Below are positions 25,122 to 31,862 of a stretch of DNA of 64,000 nt, piece by piece. Below the pieces are notes generated by a model. The model was not told the DNA's origin. It did not search any database and saw nothing but the letters and a program-made list of their open reading frames with translations. The translations under genes were made by a program, and so were the position numbers. The DNA is from Rugamonas rivuli (GTDB lineage Bacteria > Pseudomonadota > Gammaproteobacteria > Burkholderiales > Burkholderiaceae_D): contig NZ_WHUF01000003.1 of assembly GCF_009380165.1 (NCBI RefSeq), forward strand, positions 682,001-746,000, in the 5' to 3' direction. Positions within the stretch are counted from its first letter, which is position 1; the number at the start of each line of letters is the position of its first letter.

Positions 25122-26336
25122 ATGAAAAAGCAACTTCTAGTAGCTGCCGTATTTGCCGCCACCGCCGCCATGCAGGCACAGGCAGGCACCATGGGCGACG
25201 AGAACCTGAGCATCAGCGGCTTCGGCACGTTGGGCGTCGCCAAGAGCAACACCGACCAAGCCCAATTCGCCCGCTACAACCAGGCTGAAGGCGTGTCCGA
25301 CAAGGCCAAGATCGGCCTCGACACCAACCTGGGCCTGCAAGCGACCTACAAGATCAACGACTGGCTGTCCGGCACCGCGCAGATCCTGACCCGCAAGAAC
25401 ACCAGCCCGACCTTCACCACCGACCTGACCTGGGCCTTCCTGAAAGCCCGCATCAACGACGAGACCAGCGTGCGCGTTGGCCGCGTGGTGCTGCCGACCT
25501 TCCTGATCTCGGACTACCAGAACGTTGGCTACGCCAACACCATGATGCGTCCTCCGATTGAAATGTACGGCCAGGCTCCGATCGAAAACGTCGACGGCGC
25601 GGACATCAACTACCAGCACGCCTTCGGCGACATCAACTTCACCACCCAGGCCTTCGTCGGCGTCAGCCGCGGCAAGCTGTTCGTGCCTACCGGCGCCGGT
25701 TCGGTCGCCACCTACCGCGCACCAGCGGCCGGCATCAGCTTCACCGGCGAATACGGTCCCTTCCTGGTCCGCGTCGGCCACGCCCGCGCCGACATGAAGA
25801 TCAACGACCTGGCCCCGATCAACAGCCTGACCGGCACGCTGACCCAGTTCGGCTTCACCCAGCTGGCCAACGACCTCGGTCTGACCACCGGCAAGAAGAT
25901 CGCCTTCACCTCGATCGGCGGCACCATGGACTGGAACAACATCGTCGTCCAGACCGAATACGCACAGCGCCGCGCCAAGGAAGCCGTCTACATCCCGGAC
26001 ACCAACGCCTGGTACACCATGGTCGGCTACCGCGTCGGCAAAGTACTGCCTTACTACTCGCACGCTTCCTACAAGGACGCCGGCAGCTCGGTCACGCCGC
26101 CTGCGGCCCTGCCGAAGAACAGCCCACTGGGCGCAGCCGTCTACGGCCTGCTGCCATCGCCGGAACAGACCTCGGACCTGATCGGCGTGCGTTGGGACTT
26201 CGCCAAATCGATGGCCCTGAAAGTACAAATCGACCGCGTCAAGCCTAAGACCAAAGCCGGCTCGCTGATCTTCGTGCAGCCTGGCTTCAACAACAACGTC
26301 ACCGTCGTCGCCGCAGCGGTCGATTTCGTCTTCTAA
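25122..26336 (+). CDS. Outer-membrane porin-like beta-barrel protein
   Basis: A 404-residue protein with a signal peptide (MKKQLLVAAVFAATAAMQAQA) starting at ATG 25122, with an AAGGA ribosome-binding site about 10 bases before. The mature part begins NLSISGFGTLGVAKS and is rich in short amphipathic strands with turns (GLQATYKINDWLSGTAQILTRK, SVRVGRVVLPTFLIS). It ends in VDFVF, the C-terminal phenylalanine expected for Bam-dependent insertion. No substrate can be named, though the next gene is a phosphate-binding-like protein. It is probably co-transcribed with the next two genes. Confidence 0.82.
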   Translation: MKKQLLVAAVFAATAAMQAQAGTMGDENLSISGFGTLGVAKSNTDQAQFARYNQAEGVSDKAKIGLDTNLGLQATYKINDWLSGTAQILTRKNTSPTFTTDLTWAFLKARINDETSVRVGRVVLPTFLISDYQNVGYANTMMRPPIEMYGQAPIENVDGADINYQHAFGDINFTTQAFVGVSRGKLFVPTGAGSVATYRAPAAGISFTGEYGPFLVRVGHARADMKINDLAPINSLTGTLTQFGFTQLANDLGLTTGKKIAFTSIGGTMDWNNIVVQTEYAQRRAKEAVYIPDTNAWYTMVGYRVGKVLPYYSHASYKDAGSSVTPPAALPKNSPLGAAVYGLLPSPEQTSDLIGVRWDFAKSMALKVQIDRVKPKTKAGSLIFVQPGFNNNVTVVAAAVDFVF

Positions 26337-26350
26337 TTCCGGAGTCCACA

Positions 26351-26752
26351 ATGAAAAAAATCATTATCGCTGCATTGCTGTCGTCGCTGGCCGCGGCCGG
26401 CGCATCGGCGGAGACCGTTGTCATCGTCAGCCAGAAGAACCCGGCGACCCGCATGTTCTCGGAACAGGCTTCGCAATTCTTCCTGGGTAAATCCAACCTG
26501 TTCACGCCGGTCGACCAGGCCGAAGGTTCGCACATCCGCGCCGACTTCTACCAGAAGGTCGCGGAGAAGGATCCCGCACAGGTAAAGGCGCTGTGGTCCA
26601 AGCTGGTGTTTACCGGCAAAGCCACGCCACCGAAGGAATACCCGAACAACACCGAGGTGAAGAAAGCAGTTGCTGCCGATCCTAAGGCGATCGGTTATAT
26701 TGACAAGTCGGCAGTAGACGACACCGTCAAAGTGATTCTGACCCTGCCTTAA
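26351..26752 (+). CDS. Short PstS-like periplasmic substrate-binding protein
   Basis: A 133-residue exported protein (signal peptide MKKIIIAALLSSLAAAGASA). The mature part, VVIVSQKNPATRMFSEQASQFFLGK and the closing AVAADPKAIGYIDKSAVDDTVKVI, matches the PBP-like/PstS-type fold often labelled phosphate ABC transporter substrate-binding. At about half the usual PstS length it is probably a single lobe, and there is no permease or ATPase nearby. It lies 14 bases after the porin gene and 50 bases before a histidine kinase, so a sensory or capture role for the kinase is possible (inference). Confidence 0.8.
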   Translation: MKKIIIAALLSSLAAAGASAETVVIVSQKNPATRMFSEQASQFFLGKSNLFTPVDQAEGSHIRADFYQKVAEKDPAQVKALWSKLVFTGKATPPKEYPNNTEVKKAVAADPKAIGYIDKSAVDDTVKVILTLP

Positions 26753-26767
26753 CTTCCAGGTAGCCCC

Positions 26768-26799
26768 GTGCTCTCCTGGCTATGCCCTGAGGAGAGCAC
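26768..26799 (+). promoter_or_regulatory. Hairpin covering the ribosome-binding site of the sensor kinase
   Basis: The 10-base perfect arms GTGCTCTCCT (26768-26777) and AGGAGAGCAC (26790-26799) enclose a 12-base loop. The right arm contains the AGGAG that serves the TTG start at 26803, so the stem would hide it. The stem is also followed by GTTTTG, so it could act as a partial terminator between the PstS-like gene and the kinase. Either way it would lower kinase output relative to the two genes before it. Confidence 0.6.
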
Positions 26800-26802
26800 G
26801 TT

Positions 26803-28803
26803 TTGAGTCTATCGCTGCGCGCGAAATTTCTGCTGCTGAGCGCCGTCATCCAGGCGCTGGTGGTTGGCCTGCTGATCTGGAACAGCCTGCGCCTGATGAA
26901 CCACGCCGTCAGCACCAACGCCGAACGCGTCGCCCAAGAGTACGCGGTCACGCTCAATCTCTCCCTCAGTCCCTACGCCACGCGCGGCCGCCTGCCCGAA
27001 CTGACCGGCTATCTGGCCGAAATGCTGGCCGATCCCGACGACAGTTTTCTGCGCTACCTGGTCATCCTCGACCAGGACGAAAAGCCCATCATCGAAGCCG
27101 GCAAGCGCGACATGCCCCTGCCCGAGATCCTGCGGCAAGGCGGCGGCACCAGTTTCAAAGGCGTACGCACCATCATCGAAGACAGCACGCTGCACGCGCG
27201 CTCGCCGCTGCTGCTGCGCGATAACCGCGTCGGCTCGATCAATTTCGGCCTCACCACCAAGGACTTGAAGCAGGCCCGCGACGAGGTGATGCTGCAGGGC
27301 GGCGTGATCTCGCTGGTCGGCCTGGCGCTGGGCGTGGTGCTGTTCTACGCCTTCACCCACGGCATCGGACGGCGCCTCAGCGCGCTGACCGGCCAGTCGC
27401 ACCAGATGACGCTGGGCGATTACAGCAAGGCGCTGCCGGTCGAAGGCGACGACGAAATCGCCGTCTTCACGCGCGCGCTCAACGCCATGAGCGCGGCGCT
27501 GCGCGAGCGCATCGACCAGCTGGAACAATCGCAAAAGCGGCTGTCGGAATCGGAGGCGCGCTTCAAGACCCTGTTCGACATGGCGCCGCTGCCGCTGACG
27601 GTGTCGGACCGCGACGGCCGCATCGTCGCCGCCAACCGCGCCGTCACGCACACCTTCGGCGCCGGCGCGGCCAAGTTGATCGGCAAGCGCAGCGACGAGG
27701 TGCCGTTCTGGGCCAGCACGCTGGAGCGCGACCGCATCTGGAAAATGTACCAGACCGACGGCGCGGTGCACGGCGCCATCGCCGGCGTGCTGCTGCCGGA
27801 CGGCAGCGTAGGCAGCGTGGCGATCTGGTCGTCTTCGCTGACGCTGGACGGCAACGACTCCATCATCTGGGCGCTGCTGGACCTGACCGAGGAACTCAAC
27901 GCCAAGCGTGAGCTGAAGGACTTGAACGTATCGCTGGAGACCCGCGTGCGCGACCGTTCGGCCGCGCTGGAACGCGCCAACGCCGACCTGAGTGCCGCGC
28001 TGGAGACCCTGCAGCGCACGCAGGACGAACTGCTGGCGGCGGAGAAGATGGCGTCGCTCGGATCGCTGGTGGCCGGCATCGCGCACGAACTCAATACGCC
28101 GATCGGCAACAGCCTGCTGGCCTCCACCGCGCTGCGCGACCGCGTGGTGGAATTCGACAAGCATGTGGCGGCGGGCGCGCTGCGGCGTTCGGAGCTGACC
28201 GCGCATCTGGAAGAAGTGCGCATGGCCAGCCAGCTGATATCCGGCTCGCTGCACAAGGCGGCGGAGCTGATCTCGTCCTTCAAGCAGATCGCCGTCGACC
28301 AGACCAACGACCAGCGCCGCGAATTCGACATGCTCTCGGCGGTGCACGACACCATGGCCACCTACATGCCGCGCCTGCGCCGCGCCGAATGCGAAGTGGT
28401 GATGCAGATACCCGAGCACCTGATTTTCGATTCCTATCCGGGCGCGCTGTACCAGGTCTTGAACAACCTGGTGAACAACACGCTGACCCACGCTTTCGAG
28501 CACCAAAAGGGCGGCACCATCACCGTGCGCGCGGAGACGGTGGACGACGACATCGTCGAGCTGATGTTCAGCGACGACGGCGCCGGCATGCCGGAAGACG
28601 TGTTGCGGCGCGTGTTCGATCCCTTCTTCACGACCAAGATGGGCCAGGGCGGCACGGGGTTGGGGATGAACATCGTCTACAACATCGTCACCGGCGTGCT
28701 GGGTGGACGCATCACCATCGACTCGGCTCCGGGCGTGGGGACGGCGGTGCGCATGCTGCTGCCGCGCGTGGCGCCGCAGCGCGAGCCTGCGCGCCAGGCG
28801 TAG
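26803..28803 (+). CDS. HAMP-PAS sensor histidine kinase
   Basis: A 666-residue inner-membrane kinase. The order is membrane helix (about 8-30, FLLLSAVIQALVVGLLIW), periplasmic sensor region (about 31-165), second helix (about 168-190), HAMP (190-245), coiled coil and PAS domain (about 250-370, ARFKTLFDMAPLPLTVSDRDGRIVAANRAV). A second coiled coil, the H-box GIAHELNTPIGNS (His near 427) and a HATPase domain follow (VLNNLVNNTLTHAFE, FSDDGAGMPEDVL, GGTGLGMNIVYNIV). The start is TTG 26803 with AGGAG eight bases before. No response regulator is adjacent; the LytT-type regulator downstream is convergent and has its own kinase. The periplasmic ligand may come through the preceding PstS-like protein (inference). 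Confidence 0.92.
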   Translation: MSLSLRAKFLLLSAVIQALVVGLLIWNSLRLMNHAVSTNAERVAQEYAVTLNLSLSPYATRGRLPELTGYLAEMLADPDDSFLRYLVILDQDEKPIIEAGKRDMPLPEILRQGGGTSFKGVRTIIEDSTLHARSPLLLRDNRVGSINFGLTTKDLKQARDEVMLQGGVISLVGLALGVVLFYAFTHGIGRRLSALTGQSHQMTLGDYSKALPVEGDDEIAVFTRALNAMSAALRERIDQLEQSQKRLSESEARFKTLFDMAPLPLTVSDRDGRIVAANRAVTHTFGAGAAKLIGKRSDEVPFWASTLERDRIWKMYQTDGAVHGAIAGVLLPDGSVGSVAIWSSSLTLDGNDSIIWALLDLTEELNAKRELKDLNVSLETRVRDRSAALERANADLSAALETLQRTQDELLAAEKMASLGSLVAGIAHELNTPIGNSLLASTALRDRVVEFDKHVAAGALRRSELTAHLEEVRMASQLISGSLHKAAELISSFKQIAVDQTNDQRREFDMLSAVHDTMATYMPRLRRAECEVVMQIPEHLIFDSYPGALYQVLNNLVNNTLTHAFEHQKGGTITVRAETVDDDIVELMFSDDGAGMPEDVLRRVFDPFFTTKMGQGGTGLGMNIVYNIVTGVLGGRITIDSAPGVGTAVRMLLPRVAPQREPARQA

Positions 28804-28812
28804 GTACAGGCC

Positions 28813-29574
28813 CTAGGCTTCGGCCAGGCGGGCGCGCACCGGCTCCACATGGCGCTCGCTGACGGCGACAGTATCGCCGCAGCGCAGCGCCAGCAGATAG
28901 CTGCCATCGCCCACCACGGACAGCGTGGCGCACTGCTCCGCCGCGACGATGGCGCGGCGATGCACGCGAATGAAGCGAGCAGGATCGAGATGTTCCTCAA
29001 GGCGGCTGAGCGGGATGCGGTACAACACGCAGCGCTTGGCGAGGTGCAGCTTGACGTAGTTGCCGTCCGCCTCCATCCACTGCACATCCTCCAGCCGTAT
29101 GCATTCGATGCGCCCGATCGAGCGCACGCTGACCTGTTGCCAGTAGCCGGAAGGCGGGGCGACATAGGCCCGCAGCGCCGGCGCGAAGCCCGCCAGCTGG
29201 CGTTGCGCCAGCATCGCTGCGGCGCGCTCCAGCGTCTGCGCCAGCCGTGCATCGTCGAAGGGCTTGAGCAGGTAGTCCATCGCGTGCACTTCGAACGCCT
29301 CTATCGCGTAGACGTTGTAGGCAGTGACGAACACGATCAGCGGCGGTTCCGCCATCGCACTCAGGCTGCGCGCCAGGTCGATGCCCGATTCCCTGGGCAT
29401 CTGCACATCCAGGAAAACCAAATCCACTTCCTGCTGCGCCAGCAGCTCGCGCGCGGCGGCGGCGCTGGCGCATTCGGCCACCACCTGCCACTGCGGATGC
29501 CGCGCCAGCGCGTAGCGCAGGTTGATGCGGCCCGGTTCCTCGTCATCGACCAGCAAGACGCGCATCGCTGTCAC
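28813..29574 (-). CDS. LytT-type response regulator
   Basis: A 253-residue DNA-binding regulator. The receiver domain (about 4-120) has the acidic pocket VDDEE, phospho-acceptor Asp in VFLDVQMP (about 56), Thr in FVTAYNVYAIEAF and Lys in YLLKPFDD (about 104). The C-terminal LytTR domain (about 150-250) has IRLEDVQWMEADGNYVKLH, HLDPARFIRVHRRAIV and LRCGDTVAVSERH. It overlaps its kinase gene by 4 bases (ATGA), so the pair is translationally coupled. Two possible starts, MTAM and MRVLL, differ by three residues; the first gives the overlap. The target genes are unknown. Confidence 0.93.
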   Translation of the reverse strand: MTAMRVLLVDDEEPGRINLRYALARHPQWQVVAECASAAAARELLAQQEVDLVFLDVQMPRESGIDLARSLSAMAEPPLIVFVTAYNVYAIEAFEVHAMDYLLKPFDDARLAQTLERAAAMLAQRQLAGFAPALRAYVAPPSGYWQQVSVRSIGRIECIRLEDVQWMEADGNYVKLHLAKRCVLYRIPLSRLEEHLDPARFIRVHRRAIVAAEQCATLSVVGDGSYLLALRCGDTVAVSERHVEPVRARLAEA

Positions 29575-30683
29575 TCCTGTGCGTGGAAAGGCATACGGAT
29601 CTCGACTTCAAAGCGGCCGTCGCGCGCGGCGCTGTGCAGCGAGGCCGCGCCGCGATAAGCCAGCTGCAAGCGCGCCCGCGTGTTGGCCAGCCCAAGCCCG
29701 AGGCCGGGATTGGGCGTGGCGCCCGCCGTTACTGGATTGCTGATGCTGATGTGCAGCTGCCCGCCGTCGCGCTGCACGGTGATGCGGATGTCGCTCTGCC
29801 CTTCGTGGCAATCCAGGTCGTGGCGCAGGGCGTTCTCGATCAGCGGTTGCAGCAGCAGCGGCGGACAATCGCCGCCCTGCACATCGCCTACGTCCATTGC
29901 CACCTGCAAGCGCGCCTTGTAGCGCAGGCGCTGCAAGGCCAGATAGTCGCCGACGAAGGCCAACTCCTCGCCGACCGTGACCCAATCGCGACTGCTGGCC
30001 GTGAGTGCGTAGCGCAGCAGGTCGCTCAGGCGATTGATGCCGTTCAGCGCCAGGTCGCCATCGCTGGTGCGCACCAGCGCGCTGATCGCGTTCAGGGCGT
30101 TGAAGATGAAATGCGGCTCCAGCTGCGCGCGCAAGGCCAGCATGCGCTGGCGCTCCAGTTCGAGGTTGAGATTCAGATTGTCGGTCAGCGCCTGCTGCCA
30201 CGCCCGGTCCCGCGCCTGGCTGCCGCGCCAGATGCAGGCCGCGGCGACTGCGGTGAAGGTACCGGTGGTCCAGGCGAATTCGAGGAATACATCAAACCCG
30301 TGCGGCGTGATGAACAACTGCCAGACGTGTGCCAGGTCCAGCGGCTGATCGGCGCGCGCCGCGTCCAGCACCGCCAGATAGAACATCTGCAGCGGCACGA
30401 AGATGAACAGCACCAGCCCGTAGCTGCGGGCGATGGCGCGCGCGCTGGCGGTCAGCGCGGGCCAGCGGCGGAAGATCAGGTACAGGCTGACGCTGAGCGT
30501 GAGCATCAACGCGTGATTCAAATCCCAGTTCAGCAGCACGCGGCCATAGCTCCGGGTGCCGCCCTGGCGCAGCACGTCGCTGTAGACGCCGGCCGCGCCA
30601 ACCGCGCACAGCACGCCCCAGACCAGCAGGTTGACCAGCAAGGTGTTGCGCGCTTCGCGCCATGTAAGGGAGGGTTGATCCAT
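29571..30683 (-). CDS. LytS-type sensor histidine kinase
   Basis: Membrane sensor kinase of the His_kinase (LytS/YehU) family, about 370 residues from ATG 30683 (MDQPSLTWRE). An ATG at 30710 adds nine residues, and the frame stays open to 30827 through a repeated sequence, so the start is unsettled. Four or more membrane helices occupy the first 170 residues (LLVNLLVWGVLCAVGAAG, ALMLTLSVSLYLIF, SYGLVLFIFVPLQMFYLAV). The phospho-acceptor His is in LRAQLEPHFIFNALNAISAL near 225, and the ATP-binding part has LLLQPLIENALRH and PGLGLGLANTRARL. It overlaps the response regulator gene by 4 bases. Confidence 0.9.
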   Translation of the reverse strand: MDQPSLTWREARNTLLVNLLVWGVLCAVGAAGVYSDVLRQGGTRSYGRVLLNWDLNHALMLTLSVSLYLIFRRWPALTASARAIARSYGLVLFIFVPLQMFYLAVLDAARADQPLDLAHVWQLFITPHGFDVFLEFAWTTGTFTAVAAACIWRGSQARDRAWQQALTDNLNLNLELERQRMLALRAQLEPHFIFNALNAISALVRTSDGDLALNGINRLSDLLRYALTASSRDWVTVGEELAFVGDYLALQRLRYKARLQVAMDVGDVQGGDCPPLLLQPLIENALRHDLDCHEGQSDIRITVQRDGGQLHISISNPVTAGATPNPGLGLGLANTRARLQLAYRGAASLHSAARDGRFEVEIRMPFHAQE

Positions 30684-30718
30684 GACGGCGAGTATATCAG
30701 TCGCCTGCATGGTCAAAA

Positions 30719-30773
30719 TGCGCTGCGGCGGGGCATCGTCACGGCATTCCGGGCGCTCATCACAAAGGCGACC
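30719..30773. repeat. 55-base repeat, copy A
   Basis: Matches copy B at 31754-31808 at 50 of 55 positions with no gaps (counted by eye), in the same orientation. The shared core includes CGTCACGGCATTCCGGGCGC and TCACAAAGG. Copy A lies in the leader of the LytS-type kinase gene. What the repeat is could not be recognised. Confidence 0.75.
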
Positions 30774-30901
30774 CGCTCGCCTGAAGCCGGCAAGAGTATT
30801 TTTATCATGTGTCACTTTAACAACCAATAATGCAATTATTGATGTGAAGATAGCAATGATAGTTAATTAATTTCTCTTCCCTTACATCATAAAGGCTTCC
30901 C

Positions 30902-31456
30902 ATGACCATTAGTTTACTCTCCCGCGTCCTGCTCGGCGCCGGCACCCTCCTCGCGTTGGCAGGCAACGCCCATGCCGTCACCCAGTACCTCGTCAATCAG
31001 CAAGAAGGCGCGGCCTCGATCACCGGTTACATCACCACCAACGGCAGCGTGGGCAACATCGGCTCTGGCGATATGCTGGACTGGAATCTGGTCCTCAATG
31101 ACGGTATCAGCAGCTTTACCTTGAACCATGGCAACTCCCAGATATATGGCCCGTCGAGCTGGATCGCATCGAGCACCGATCTGTCGTTCGACTTCTCCGG
31201 CACAGGCAAAATGGCCCTGTTCCAGAATCCTAACATCGGTTCGGGCCGGAACTATTGGTGCCTGGACTCGTCCAGCGGCGGCTGCGGCGGCGCCTACTCG
31301 GCGTCCGACTGGAGAGTCAACGGCGCCCTGGTCGTGCACCAGTACATCGGCGTGCAGTCGATCGCCCACGCGGTACCGGAACCAGCCACCTACGCCATGC
31401 TCGGTGCCGGCCTGGGCCTGCTCGGCTTCGCAGCGCGCCGCCGCAAACAGGCTTGA
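30902..31456 (+). CDS. PEP-CTERM sorting-domain protein
   Basis: A 184-residue exported protein with a signal peptide (LLSRVLLGAGTLLALAGNAHA) and a classical C-terminal PEP-CTERM signal: VPEPATYAMLGAGLGLLGF followed by the basic tail AARRRKQA. The middle is a low-complexity, Gly/Ser/Asn-rich beta domain (GSVGNIGSGDML, CLDSSSGGCGGAY) with no recognised enzyme motif. Such proteins are processed by an exosortase and tied to exopolysaccharide or floc surface (family knowledge). The exosortase gene is not in this window. A small 7-base stem (CAGGCTT / AAGCCTG) overlaps its end at 31448-31466. Confidence 0.9.
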   Translation: MTISLLSRVLLGAGTLLALAGNAHAVTQYLVNQQEGAASITGYITTNGSVGNIGSGDMLDWNLVLNDGISSFTLNHGNSQIYGPSSWIASSTDLSFDFSGTGKMALFQNPNIGSGRNYWCLDSSSGGCGGAYSASDWRVNGALVVHQYIGVQSIAHAVPEPATYAMLGAGLGLLGFAARRRKQA

Positions 31457-31566
31457 TTTAAGCCTGCCCAGATCTGGCGGTTGCTGAAGCGGCGCGTCAT
31501 GCGCGCCACCATCAGCGTGGACACCGCCACCGCCACGCCGAAGACCGGCCAGCCCCCCCCAGGGCG

Positions 31567-31753
31567 CTGGCCGAGGCACGCTGAGCGACACCATCTTCCG
31601 CAACACGCCCACAACGATTGAGCGCGAGGCAAGCCCGGCGGCGCTACACGGCTTCGCCGAACCGAATGTATCGCAGCAGACCAAGCTGAATCTGGCGCCG
31701 CGCCTGAACAGGGCCCTGAACAACGGCGACACACTGGCCTGGCAAAACCTGCT
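31567..31753 (+). pseudogene. Internal fragment of a TonB-dependent receptor gene
   Basis: This 187-base segment aligns with bases 32388-32572 of the intact receptor gene just downstream, roughly four-fifths identical by eye. Shared runs include CGCAGCAGACCAAGCTGAAT and CTGGCGCCGCGCCTGAAC. Relative to the intact gene it has a two-base insertion near its left end (CCGAGGCACG against CCGGCACG), which breaks the frame. There is no start, plug domain or end. The match stops exactly where the 55-base repeat copy B begins, suggesting a recombination scar. Confidence 0.82.
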
Positions 31754-31808
31754 TGCGCTGCGGCGGGACGTCGTCACGGCATTCCGGGCGCTCGTCACAA
31801 AGGAGGCC
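31754..31808. repeat. 55-base repeat, copy B
   Basis: Copy B of the repeat at 30719-30773, with five mismatches in 55 bases. It starts at the base after the receptor fragment ends and finishes 54 bases before the ATG of the intact receptor. The two copies flank the PEP-CTERM gene in direct orientation. Confidence 0.75.
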
Positions 31809-31862
31809 TGCGCTGCCTTGGCGGGCGCGATACTCTGCGCCGGACCAACTCAAGCCCTCCTC

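Larger units (their letters stand above)
31457..31862. other. 406-base region between the PEP-CTERM gene and the TonB-dependent receptor
   Basis: No intact gene is seen. It holds a run of eight C at 31553-31560, the decayed receptor fragment (31567-31753) and repeat copy B (31754-31808), both annotated separately. Bases 31809-31862 are the immediate leader of the intact receptor gene. Bases 31470-31555 read leftward give a membrane-helix-like stretch with a basic tail, which could be a remnant of another gene but is too short to name. Confidence 0.6.

Noticed and set aside
31390..31560. Leftward frame giving a membrane-helix-like stretch (GWPVFGVAVAVSTLMVARMTRRF).
   Set aside because: Too short and overlapping the end of the PEP-CTERM gene; could be a remnant but cannot be named or bounded.
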